Part shown: positions 15,359-23,372 of the stretch, piece by piece
Position numbering within the stretch: the first letter of the stretch is position 1
How the letters are laid out: each line of letters starts with the position of its first letter
Assembly: GCA_964631125.1 (NCBI GenBank)
Contig: CAZVYN010000035.1
Location: 1-38,662 of the forward strand
DNA from: CAZVYN01 sp964631125
Lineage (GTDB): Bacteria; Eisenbacteria; RBG-16-71-46; CAIMUX01
DNA length: 38,662 nucleotides
Direction of reading: 5' to 3'
The notes under the pieces: generated by a model
The model's input: the letters and a program-made list of their open reading frames with translations, nothing else
Told to the model about the DNA's origin: nothing
Database searches by the model: none
Position numbers and translations under genes: made by a program

Positions 15359-16743
15359 CGAACGGCCGGGTCGACCTCGCCATGGGCTTGCGCCAATGCG
15401 CTGGGAAGTTGCCGCGGATCGAACCGATCCAGCACTGCGCCGGTCGCGAGGCTCTCGTCGAGATCACGAATCTGTCGCGTCCATGCGTTGAATCGAGCCA
15501 GATCCGCGGGCGGGATCGGCTCCGCCGGGAGGTTCTTCACCTTCAGCGGATCGATGCGCTTGCCATCCTGGATCAACTCGTAGTGCAGGTGTGGTCCGGT
15601 GGCGAGCCCGGTCTGCCCGACGTATCCGATGACCTGTCCTTGCCGCACGCGCGCGCCGGAGTGGACGTCCTTCGCGAATTTCGAGAGGTGGCCGTAGATC
15701 GTCTCGGACTTGCCGGCATGACGCAGGGTGATGGCCTTGCCGTAGCCGCCCTTCCAACCCGCCGAGTGCACCGAGCCGTCGGCAACGGCGACGACCGGCG
15801 TACCGGCGGCGGCGGCATAGTCGACGCCATGATGGGGGCGCCACTTCTTCAGGATCGGATGGAAGCGACTGCCGAAGGTCGAACTGATGCGCCGATAGTT
15901 GAGAGGCGATTTGAGGAACGACTTCCGCAGCGCCTGTCCCTTCATGTCGTAGTGGGCGCCTTTGCGACTTCCATCGAGCTTGAACCAGACCGCCTCGGCG
16001 GCGGCCTCCTTGCCGACGTACTCACCGTAGAGGATCTCACCGAATCCGACGCGACGCCCGTTGGCATAGCGTTCCTCCACCAAGACCTCGAAGCGATCCC
16101 CGCGGTGGACGTCGGTGTAGAAGTCGACGTCATAGGCGAAGAGGTCGGCCAGCTTGAGCGACAACCGATAGTCGCCGCCCGCGCCGAGGAGCGCTTCGTC
16201 GAAGGTGGAGTGCACCTCGCCGCCGAGCTTGCGCAGCCGGATCTCTCGATCGATATCTTCCGGGTAGGCGAGCATCGAATCGTCGCGCGACTCGAAGACG
16301 TAGATTTCGTCGTACGAGACTTCCATGCGGAGCTTCTGGAATCGCCCGTACTCATCGCGAGTGACGGTGACCACCTGTCCGGGCTGGAGATTGCGAGGGG
16401 AGAAGTACTGGATGCGACGGTTCGCCTCCAGGATCCTACCAATCTCCTGGACGGAGACGCGGTTGCGCATCAGCACGGCGGAGAAGGTATCGCCGCGGCG
16501 GACGGTGTCGGAGGCCGCGACGTACACTGGTTCGGTTTCGGCGGCAAGATCCGCCTCCGCCCATTCGGGTCGCGCGTTGTGATCGGAGCTCCGCCCCAGG
16601 AACGAGGCGACGACGGCGAGACCGAGACCCAACGTCCACCAGGCCAGGCGTCGTCTCAGCAGTCGCGGAACGAAGGACGCGGAACGGATCTGATCAGGCC
16701 GAGGCCTGCTCGAATGCTGATTCGTCGGCGGTACTACCGTCAT
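15355..16743 (-). CDS. M23 family metallopeptidase, MepM-like, membrane anchored
   Basis: Probable periplasmic peptidoglycan endopeptidase. The 462-residue protein has a basic N-terminus and one membrane segment (about 35-50, WWTLGLGLAVVASFLG), then an OapA/LysM-like region with VRRGDTFSAVLMRNRVS and PGQVVTVTRDEYGRF, a beta-rich linker, and the LytM domain: SSTFGSRFHPIL, HHGVDYA with zinc ligands His304 and Asp308, YGHLSKF (His352) and GPHLHYEL (His385/His387). All catalytic residues are present, so it should be active, unlike EnvC-type LytM proteins. ATG at 16743 is preceded by GGGGAGG. Confidence 0.92.
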   Translation of the reverse strand: MTVVPPTNQHSSRPRPDQIRSASFVPRLLRRRLAWWTLGLGLAVVASFLGRSSDHNARPEWAEADLAAETEPVYVAASDTVRRGDTFSAVLMRNRVSVQEIGRILEANRRIQYFSPRNLQPGQVVTVTRDEYGRFQKLRMEVSYDEIYVFESRDDSMLAYPEDIDREIRLRKLGGEVHSTFDEALLGAGGDYRLSLKLADLFAYDVDFYTDVHRGDRFEVLVEERYANGRRVGFGEILYGEYVGKEAAAEAVWFKLDGSRKGAHYDMKGQALRKSFLKSPLNYRRISSTFGSRFHPILKKWRPHHGVDYAAAAGTPVVAVADGSVHSAGWKGGYGKAITLRHAGKSETIYGHLSKFAKDVHSGARVRQGQVIGYVGQTGLATGPHLHYELIQDGKRIDPLKVKNLPAEPIPPADLARFNAWTRQIRDLDESLATGAVLDRFDPRQLPSALAQAHGEVDPAVR

Positions 16744-16830
16744 CCATGGGGTCCTCCCCAGCAGCTGTGCGAAACGGCCCCTTGCTGACCGTGGCGCCCC
16801 ATGCTGCCTTCTCGGGCGCGCGCCGTGTGC

Positions 16831-16859
16831 AAACTAGAGGCGGGCAGGAAATGGGTCAA
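16831..16859 (-). promoter_or_regulatory. Sigma70-type promoter of the M23 peptidase gene
   Basis: -35 TTGACC (16859-16854), 17-base spacer, -10 TAGTTT (16836-16831), in the 150-base gap between the kinase stop and the peptidase start. It would give a leader of about 80 bases. No terminator is visible after the kinase gene. Confidence 0.65.
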
Positions 16860-16893
16860 TCTCTCATTCCTCTGGCTCTCACCGTCTCTCGGA

Positions 16894-18474
16894 TCACGCG
16901 GCCCCTCGTTCGGGCTCTCTAGAGTCGCCGTGGGGCTCGATCGCCCCATCGGCTCGAATGGCGTTCGAGCCCTTCGCCTCGCTGTTCGATTTCGTCGTCG
17001 ATGACTTCGACCGTTTCGGGAACTCGAGGATGAAGTTCGCGCCCTTCCCTGGTTCGGACTCCACCCAGAGTCGGCCCCCATGGTTCTGCAGGATGCGCTG
17101 ACAAGTCGCGAGGCCGAGACCATGGCCGGATTTCTTCGTCGTGAACGACGCCTGGAAGACCTTCTCCTGGATCGCGCGCGACATCCCTGGTCCGTTGTCG
17201 GCGACCTCGATTCGGACGAGCCCCTGCGGCGCCCGCGCGGTTCGCGTCACGATGCGGGCCGGTTCAGTCCTGCCATCCTTCGCATCGAGCATCGCCTCCG
17301 CCGAGTTCTTCAACAGGTTCGAGAGCACCCGGTGCATCTGGTCGGAGTCGCAGTCGACCTCCCCGCACTCGGGATCGAGCTGCATCTCCAGCGCGACATC
17401 GGCGAAGACCCTCGACGCTCGCACGAAGTCGACCGCCTTCGTCACGAGCTTGTTGAGATCGGCCGCCGCCAGTTGCGTCTCCTTCGGTGTAAAGTCGAGG
17501 AGATCCTTGGCCAACGAACTCATGAGATGGACCTGCTCTTGGATCAAGGTGGCGTCGTTCGTCATCGAGGTCTCTCCGATCCGTTGCGCCTTCGCCTGCA
17601 ATAGTTGGGTGCGCCCTGAGATCGCCATGAGGAAGTTGTTGATGTCGTGCGCCACGCGCCGCGCCATCTCACCCGCCGCGGCCAGTCGTTCGGTGGCGAT
17701 CATCTGTTGATGCATCTTCTGCAGCTTGATGTGTTCCAAGTTCTGATTCTTGATGATGAGCAGGGGCAGGAAGAAGAACAGGACGCCGACGTACCCGACA
17801 CCGAGGAACGCCACGATGAGCAGCGGACTGAGCGAGAAGAGCGCGACCGACGAGATGACGGAGTTGCGGTACGCGTAATTGTTCCGCCAGGTCTCCCAGA
17901 ACGGCAGCCCACGCTCCAGGGACACCGCTCCGGTCACGAGGAACGTGTTCACGAAGAAGTAGGTCCCGGCCGCGACGAGAATCGCCAGCGCCGTCATCGG
18001 TGAGCGAAATGACTCCGTCGTCGTCGGGCCCGGATGCAGCAGCATCCAGGCGCCTCCGCTGAGGAATGCGGTCCAGACCATCTGACCCAAGCTGAAGAGC
18101 GTGCGAACTGCATCGCGCTTCTGGATGTAGCGCGTGGCGAGGACGACGGAGACGGCGACGATCCAGAGCGAGAGACCGAGCGGCCAGAGGCAGAGCACGC
18201 CGAGGTTCGTGGTCGTCGCCATGCTCTCGGTGGCGGCGCCCGAAGTGGTCTCGAGCCAGAGGAATTCGGCCGCCAGGCTGAAGCAGAGCCACCAGAGGAA
18301 CGGCCAACTGAGGAGCGCAACGGCGCCGTGTCCCTGCCAGATCAGGATTCCCAGGCCGGTGGAGACGATGCCGAAGACGTAGTAGAGCAGCCGACGGTTC
18401 TCGCTGTAGCGCGGGAACAGCCGTGCCAGGATCCCGCCCGAGTCGGGAAGAGTCTCGCCCACCACTTCTGCCAT
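16894..18474 (-). CDS. Membrane sensor histidine kinase
   Basis: A 526-residue kinase. Six hydrophobic segments lie at about 29-46, 51-74, 89-115, 125-146, 160-185 and 205-241, with little periplasmic sequence, so the signal is probably sensed in the membrane. The HisKA domain has RLAAAGEMARRVAHDINNFL with phospho-acceptor His276. The ATPase domain has the N box LSNLLKNSAEAM, VADNGPGM (425-431) and GHGLGLATCQRIL (450-462). No response regulator is adjacent. Neighbours are a PAP2 phosphatase and an M23 peptidase, suggesting an envelope role (inference). Start MAEVVGET at 18474 lies inside the PAP2 gene, giving a 133-bp overlap; the membrane segment begins at residue 29, so any start must lie in that overlap. 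Confidence 0.9.
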   Translation of the reverse strand: MAEVVGETLPDSGGILARLFPRYSENRRLLYYVFGIVSTGLGILIWQGHGAVALLSWPFLWWLCFSLAAEFLWLETTSGAATESMATTTNLGVLCLWPLGLSLWIVAVSVVLATRYIQKRDAVRTLFSLGQMVWTAFLSGGAWMLLHPGPTTTESFRSPMTALAILVAAGTYFFVNTFLVTGAVSLERGLPFWETWRNNYAYRNSVISSVALFSLSPLLIVAFLGVGYVGVLFFFLPLLIIKNQNLEHIKLQKMHQQMIATERLAAAGEMARRVAHDINNFLMAISGRTQLLQAKAQRIGETSMTNDATLIQEQVHLMSSLAKDLLDFTPKETQLAAADLNKLVTKAVDFVRASRVFADVALEMQLDPECGEVDCDSDQMHRVLSNLLKNSAEAMLDAKDGRTEPARIVTRTARAPQGLVRIEVADNGPGMSRAIQEKVFQASFTTKKSGHGLGLATCQRILQNHGGRLWVESEPGKGANFILEFPKRSKSSTTKSNSEAKGSNAIRADGAIEPHGDSREPERGAA

Positions 18475-19097
18475 CTCTTGGGGTTTTCGGCCGCGGTGGG
18501 CCGAATCTGAAGCGTTTCGGCCCGTTCCGGCTGCTGCCCAGGCGGCTTCCGACGGCCTTGCGACAGTCGGATCCAGAGGAAGTTGGCCGCGAGACCGCAC
18601 GCGCCCCCCACCACGAGGCCGCCGACGGCGTCGAGCGGATAGTGCACACCGATGTAGATACGCGAATAGGCGATGAGAACCGCCGCGACCAGCGCGCTCC
18701 AGCGCCAGACACCACCGACGCGCCACAGGACGGTCGCCGCCGCCGCCGAGTTCGCCGCGTGTCCGGAGGGAAACGAGGGGCTGTGAGACTGCCTGGGCCA
18801 GAGCAACCGCACGTCTTCGAGTGCGAAGCAGGGACGGACGCGATCGAACAGATCCTTCAGCAGGTTCGAGCTGAGCTGATCGGCGAGCGCCACCGCCACG
18901 ATCACGACCAACGTCGCCTCACGCCCGCGCCTCCGCCCGGTCCAACAGAGCAGACCGATCAACAAGGCGAAGAGGGTCGCGCGATAGGGCGGTCGCGAGA
19001 GGAACAGGTAGAACGTATCGAGCGCCGGAGTATGCCATCCGTCGTTGATCAGTCGGAAGAGCGCGACGTCGAATCGCTCCAGGCCATCCAAGGTCAA
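18342..19097 (-). CDS. PAP2 family phosphatase, integral membrane
   Basis: Acid phosphatase of the PAP2 superfamily, possibly an undecaprenyl-diphosphate or phosphatidic acid phosphatase. All three motifs are present in the 251-residue protein: KDLFDRVRP (81-89), PSGH (110-113) and SRIYIGVHYPLD (145-156). Hydrophobic helices lie at about 38-52, 60-76, 135-148 and 158-176. The last ~55 residues (from AETLQIRP) are read out of frame from the start of the kinase gene, have kinase-frame codon character, and are unlike the family; they exist because no stop occurs earlier. The start is TTG at 19097 (MTLDGLERFD); a second TTG at 19091 is possible. Divergent to pgeF. Confidence 0.87.
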   Translation of the reverse strand: MTLDGLERFDVALFRLINDGWHTPALDTFYLFLSRPPYRATLFALLIGLLCWTGRRRGREATLVVIVAVALADQLSSNLLKDLFDRVRPCFALEDVRLLWPRQSHSPSFPSGHAANSAAAATVLWRVGGVWRWSALVAAVLIAYSRIYIGVHYPLDAVGGLVVGGACGLAANFLWIRLSQGRRKPPGQQPERAETLQIRPTAAENPKRWQKWWARLFPTRAGSWHGCSRATARTVGCSTTSSASSPPAWES

Positions 19098-19122
19098 CTC
19101 TCGCGCGATCGGCTGTTAGACT
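19094..19122 (+). promoter_or_regulatory. Extended -10 promoter of pgeF, leaderless
   Basis: TGTTAGACT (19114-19122) is an extended -10 with hexamer TAGACT, the same -10 as the tRNA-Val promoter. The ATG follows after exactly 7 bases, so the transcript would start at or next to the A of the ATG. A weak -35 TCAACT lies at 19094-19099. No Shine-Dalgarno sequence precedes the gene. Confidence 0.6.
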
Positions 19123-19129
19123 GCCGCCC

Positions 19130-19909
19130 ATGAAACCGACCCCGACCCTCGCGCGTCTCGAATCGTCGCCGCCCGGACACTTCGCGCGCAGCGGCGCGGC
19201 CGTGACCGAGCGTCGCGAAGGCGTCAGTCCCGCTCCCTACGCATCGCTCAATCTCGGACGATCGGTTTCGGACGATCCCGAGCGGGTGACCGAGAACGAA
19301 CGGCGAGCGTTGGCGTCGCTTCGGCTGGAGGATCGCGTGGCTCGCCTCCGTCTGGAACACGGCGCGCAGATCCTTCTGGTGCGAGATCCGGGACTGCACG
19401 GACCCGCCGACGCGCTGATGACCTCCGATTCGTCGCTCGTCCTCTGGTTGACGGTGGCCGACTGTTACCCCGTGGCGCTGGAGGCGGGCGAGTGGCGAGC
19501 GCTCGCGCATTGCGGTTGGCGCGGCGCGGCGGCCGGCTTGGCCGAAGCGACGGCGGCGGCGCTCTCGCACGCGGCCGAACTCTCCCCCGCCGAGATCCGC
19601 GCTTGGATCGGACCGGGCATCGGCGCCTGTTGCTACGAGGTCGGTCCCGAGGTGACCACGCAGTTCTCGGCGCGCGCCTTCACGGTCGACCCGGCATCGG
19701 GACGTGCGCGCCTCGACCTGCGCGGCGACCTGCGCGATCGACTGCGTGAGGCCGGACTCCCGGACGAAGCGATCGCCGTCTCCGCGGCTTGCACCTCGTG
19801 TGAACGGGAGCGTTTCTTCTCGCACCGCCGGGACGGGTTCCCCTGCGGCCGGATGGCCGCAATCGCCTGGGCGCATCAACGCGACGCGGCTCCGAGCACG
19901 TCCTCGTAG
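19130..19909 (+). CDS. pgeF: Purine nucleoside phosphorylase/laccase-domain protein PgeF (YfiH)
   Basis: Member of the YfiH/LACC1 family, shown in other species to act on purine nucleosides and, in E. coli, to correct peptidoglycan edited with L-Ser. The 259-residue protein has the metal ligands His77 (LEHGAQ), Cys112 (TVADCYPV) and His127 (AHCGWRGAAAGL), then WIGPGIGACCYEVG and a C-terminal CTSCERERFFSHRRDG. It is the only plus-strand gene in the window and is predicted to be leaderless. It converges on bshA with a 34-bp tail-to-tail overlap (19876-19909). Confidence 0.93.
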   Translation: MKPTPTLARLESSPPGHFARSGAAVTERREGVSPAPYASLNLGRSVSDDPERVTENERRALASLRLEDRVARLRLEHGAQILLVRDPGLHGPADALMTSDSSLVLWLTVADCYPVALEAGEWRALAHCGWRGAAAGLAEATAAALSHAAELSPAEIRAWIGPGIGACCYEVGPEVTTQFSARAFTVDPASGRARLDLRGDLRDRLREAGLPDEAIAVSAACTSCERERFFSHRRDGFPCGRMAAIAWAHQRDAAPSTSS

Positions 19910-21018
19910 AGTCGCTCGTAGGTCGCCACCACGACATCCTGCGCGAAGTGATCGATCACCCGGCGGCGCGCGGCGGCGGCCATCTTCGCGTGGAGCCCGG
20001 GATCGGCGAGCAGACCGATCCCGAGCAGCCCCATCTGTTCCACCTGGGTGGGATCGACCAGATACCCGGAGACGCCGTGCTCGATCACCTCGACCGTGCC
20101 GCCATGCGACGTCGCGATGACGGGCACGCCGCAGGCCATCGCCTCCAGCGCGGTCAGTCCGAAGCTCTCATGCTGACTCGGGAGCAAGACCAGATCGGCG
20201 GCGGCGAGTAGTTCCTCCATCCGGTCCTGCAACCCGAGGAAGGAGACCGATGATTCCAGGCCGAGCCGACGCACCTCCTGTTGGGCCGGCCAGCGCTCCG
20301 GCCCGTCGCCCACGAAGACGAGTCGCGCCGGGATCTGAGCGCGGATCCGCGCGAAGGTCTCGATCACCGTCGGGATGTTCTTCACCGGACGGAAGTTCGA
20401 GGCATGGAGGACGATCTTTTCGTCGGGCCCCGCCAGATGGCAACGCCCGCTCGTTGCTTCACGGGGACGAAATCGCTCGGTGTCGACGAAGTTGGGAATG
20501 ACCTGGATCTCGCGCTCGACCGCGAACGACTCGATCGTACGGTCGCGCAGCCAACCGCTGACCGTCGTGACGCGATCACTCTTCTCGATCGAGAAGCGCA
20601 CCACCTTCTGGAACGACGGATGCGACCCGACGAGCGTGATGTCGGTCCCGTGCAACGTCGTGACCGTCGCGAGCCGGCGCGGACCCAACATCTCGCGGGC
20701 CAGGAAGGCGGCGGTGGCGTGCGGAATGGCGTAGTGGGCGTGGAGCACGTCGAGTCCGTGGGTCTCGGCCACCTCGGTGATCTTGACCGCGAGGCTCAGC
20801 GTGTAGGGCGGGTGATGGAAGACCGGATAATTCTCCGTCTGTACTTCGTGGAAGAAGACATTCTCCTCGTACCCCTTGAGGCGCACCGGCAGGGCGTAGG
20901 TGATGAAGTGGACCTTCCAGCCGCGGTGGGCGAGCGCCAGGCCCAGCTCGGTCGCGACGATGCCGCTCCCTCCCGAACTCGGGTAACAGACGATTCCGAG
21001 CGTGCGCGCCGCCATCAT
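19876..21018 (-). CDS. bshA: N-acetyl-alpha-D-glucosaminyl L-malate synthase BshA
   Basis: GT4 glycosyltransferase for the first step of bacillithiol synthesis: UDP-GlcNAc plus L-malate. The 380-residue length and the N-terminus GIVCYPSSGGSGIVATELG followed by HFITYALPVRL are typical of BshA rather than general GT4 enzymes. Further signatures are VTTLHGTDITLVG, IPNFVDTERFRP, HASNFRPVKN and ESFGLTALEAMACGVPV (284-300), then GYLVDP. ATG at 21018 overlaps the bshC stop as ATGA. No bshB deacetylase is in the window and it must lie elsewhere if the pathway works. Confidence 0.92.
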   Translation of the reverse strand: MMAARTLGIVCYPSSGGSGIVATELGLALAHRGWKVHFITYALPVRLKGYEENVFFHEVQTENYPVFHHPPYTLSLAVKITEVAETHGLDVLHAHYAIPHATAAFLAREMLGPRRLATVTTLHGTDITLVGSHPSFQKVVRFSIEKSDRVTTVSGWLRDRTIESFAVEREIQVIPNFVDTERFRPREATSGRCHLAGPDEKIVLHASNFRPVKNIPTVIETFARIRAQIPARLVFVGDGPERWPAQQEVRRLGLESSVSFLGLQDRMEELLAAADLVLLPSQHESFGLTALEAMACGVPVIATSHGGTVEVIEHGVSGYLVDPTQVEQMGLLGIGLLADPGLHAKMAAAARRRVIDHFAQDVVVATYERLYEDVLGAASR

Positions 21019-22586
21019 TCCTCCGGATTGGTCTCGAGCGACAGGATCGCCGTCGCGTTCGACCCGTCCGCCAGTCGACGCGCCAGGTCTTCATCGGCCG
21101 TCTGGAGGAGCGCGTCGGCGAATCCATCCGCTCCCCACGACCATGGAGTCACGCAGGAGAGCACCCGCTCCTGCCCGCGTTCGCGCGGACGCACCAGGTC
21201 CCGCCAGTTGGCCAACCACGGTGTTCGACGCAACGCGCGCTGGCGCAGTTTCGACTCGAGTCCCTCGCGGAGGCGCTGCGTCTGGTAGTCGGCTTTCCCG
21301 CGAGCCGACTCGGCCAGTTGCACCAGACTCGGGTCGACCGCGGCGAGTTGCTCGGCCAGGCGGAGCCACTCCTCGTTGCGGGCCGCTCGGAACCGCTCGA
21401 TCTCCTCCAGCAGCGGCGATTCGGCGTCGGCGGTGATCCTGGATGCGACGAACGCGTCGGGGTCCCCCACTGCTCGCTCGGTCTCCGAAGCGCCCATCGC
21501 ACTCGCGACCGCGGCCGGGAGCAGGACGAGCTGTGCCCGCGGCCAAGAGATCGGTTCGGCGACCTCGGCCACCGCATAGACAGGGCCGAGTTGCGCGCGG
21601 TAGCGCATCTCAGATGGTCCGCCCACGGTCGCAACATTGGGCAGCAACCAATCCTGCAGCACCGGCCGGAGCACCGCGTTCGGCGCCAGGAGATCACTCC
21701 TCTCGGGGACGCCCACCAGGGGCTCACGTCGGCCGTCTCGCACGATGAAACGCGCCCGCAATCCGACGTCAGGTTCGAACGCCGGCTCGGCGCCGTGTGC
21801 GATCGCGTCGACAGCGCCCTCCTCGAGCAGCCGCGGCAGCACGCTCTCCCACACGCGTGAACGGAGAAACGGCTGCGCCGCGCGAAGCACCGGCTCCGAC
21901 CCACCGTCGAGACAGAGGAACGACCGACCCGGGAGGAGTCGATGGAGAAGCGCCGCCTGGAACTCTCCCCAGTCGCGAGCGGCGGCCACGACCGGCGCCG
22001 TCGCCGCCGCGAGGCGACTCGCGGATGCCGGCGGGAGGAGAGCCGCGAGCCGCTCCAGCGCGAGCGACTGCCGGCGCGCGTCGAGCCCGCCGATACAGGT
22101 TCCGCTCGGCGGGGTCGCGTCATCGCGCACCGAGACGAGACGTCCATCGCCTCGGGCGCACCAACCGCCGGAGACCTCGCCGAAATCCGAGTCGTCTCCC
22201 ACCAGCCAGAAGATCGCCAACGTGGGCCGCCCCGTCGTTCGCTCCAACCATCCCGCCAAGGAGATCGCGCTGGCCAGTTTGTAGATCGTGTAGAGCGGAC
22301 CGCCCAGAAGCGCTGGTTGTTGTCCCGTGACCACGACCTGACCGTCGCCGCGAAGGATCGAATCCCAGCGCGCGCGCATCGCCGGGTCGGCGCCCAACCG
22401 CGAGTTCCACTCGAAGAGACTGCCGCCGAGTTCCCCCGGCAGCGCGAACTTCGGCGCCCTCGGCGCGGTCAGCGCGGCCGCGGCCGCGGCCGCCGGGAGA
22501 ACCGCCGTCCTGCGGCGAAGCGCGTCCCTCGCTCGGATCCCGAGGGTGTGGCCCGCCGACGATTGCGACCAGATTGCGCGTCTCAC
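21015..22586 (-). CDS. bshC: Putative cysteine-adding enzyme BshC (bacillithiol synthesis)
   Basis: BshC is the proposed ligase adding cysteine to GlcN-malate to give bacillithiol. The 523-residue protein has the family hallmark VVVTGQQPALLGGPLYTIYKLASAI (about 84-108, given in part), IFWLVGDDSDFGEV, the central GGPSEMRYRAQLGPVY, and a C-terminal coiled coil before ERVLSCVTPWSWGADGF. The start is GTG at 22586 (VRRAIWSQSS), overlapping the methyltransferase stop as GTGA; a GTG at 22619 would run 37 bases into that gene. An Ala run is coded by GCGGCC hexamer repeats near 22475. Confidence 0.9.
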   Translation of the reverse strand: MRRAIWSQSSAGHTLGIRARDALRRRTAVLPAAAAAAALTAPRAPKFALPGELGGSLFEWNSRLGADPAMRARWDSILRGDGQVVVTGQQPALLGGPLYTIYKLASAISLAGWLERTTGRPTLAIFWLVGDDSDFGEVSGGWCARGDGRLVSVRDDATPPSGTCIGGLDARRQSLALERLAALLPPASASRLAAATAPVVAAARDWGEFQAALLHRLLPGRSFLCLDGGSEPVLRAAQPFLRSRVWESVLPRLLEEGAVDAIAHGAEPAFEPDVGLRARFIVRDGRREPLVGVPERSDLLAPNAVLRPVLQDWLLPNVATVGGPSEMRYRAQLGPVYAVAEVAEPISWPRAQLVLLPAAVASAMGASETERAVGDPDAFVASRITADAESPLLEEIERFRAARNEEWLRLAEQLAAVDPSLVQLAESARGKADYQTQRLREGLESKLRQRALRRTPWLANWRDLVRPRERGQERVLSCVTPWSWGADGFADALLQTADEDLARRLADGSNATAILSLETNPEE

Positions 22587-23338
22587 ATCGATTCCCTTCG
22601 CGTCGCGAGCACGAGGCACCGGAGCGACTCACCCGATACGAACGGACCACCGTCGTAGTCCCCCCAGATCGACCGAACGGTGAATTCCGCCCGCTCGACC
22701 AGCCCGACGAGTTCGTCCCGCGAGTAGAGCCGCACTCGTTCGAAGTGTCGACGTGTGCTGACGCCCCGAGTGACCGAGACTTCTTTCATGACGAACGGCC
22801 CGGTCGGATCGATCCAGCGTCGTTCAGCGACCTGCGCCCCGTCCACCGAACGCGACGACGAAGGGGTGAGGCCGGCCTGCACCTGCACCGCGTCGAAGAA
22901 GTCGAGGACGAAGAGTCCGCCGGAACCGAGCACGCGCGCGATCTCCGAGAGGACGACCGCGTCCTCTTCACGCGTCTCGAAGTACCCGAAGCTGGTGAAG
23001 AGCAGCACGACCCGACGGAGCGAGCGGGTGCGAAACGGCAACTGTCGCATATCGCCGCGGACCAGGGGTCGCCCGGCGTCCTGAGCCGCGGAGAGCAGCG
23101 GGAGCGAGAGATCGCAGCCCACCGCGGTGACCGATCGAGGCGCCGCGCGCAGAAACCGTCCGCCGCCGCAGGCCAGATCCAGGACCGGCCCTTCCCAACC
23201 ATGCGCGCGGTCCACGGCCGCCACGAGACGGGCCGCTTCGCTCTCATCTCGGTGCGCGTAGCGCGCGAGGTAGTCGTCGTCGAAGGCGGCTTCGAACCAA
23301 GGCCTCGGATGGGTCGGATGTCGCGTCGATTTGGTCAT
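22583..23338 (-). CDS. Class I SAM-dependent methyltransferase, linked to bshC-bshA
   Basis: A 251-residue soluble methyltransferase. Motif I is VLDLACGGGRF (52-62); acidic position two at VGCDLSLPLL, motif post-I; GDMRQLPFRTRSLRRVVLLFTSFGYF follows, then LSEIARVLGSGGLFVLDFF. It resembles UbiE-type small-molecule enzymes. Its stop overlaps the bshC start (GTGA), so both are probably made together. In green sulfur bacteria a SAM methyltransferase (NmbA) makes N-methyl-bacillithiol; the same role here is inference from coupling, not from sequence identity. ATG at 23338 has no obvious binding site. Confidence 0.85.
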   Translation of the reverse strand: MTKSTRHPTHPRPWFEAAFDDDYLARYAHRDESEAARLVAAVDRAHGWEGPVLDLACGGGRFLRAAPRSVTAVGCDLSLPLLSAAQDAGRPLVRGDMRQLPFRTRSLRRVVLLFTSFGYFETREEDAVVLSEIARVLGSGGLFVLDFFDAVQVQAGLTPSSSRSVDGAQVAERRWIDPTGPFVMKEVSVTRGVSTRRHFERVRLYSRDELVGLVERAEFTVRSIWGDYDGGPFVSGESLRCLVLATRRESM

Positions 23339-23372
23339 GCCAGCCGCAGGATACCGGGAGGCTGCGGGCGCT

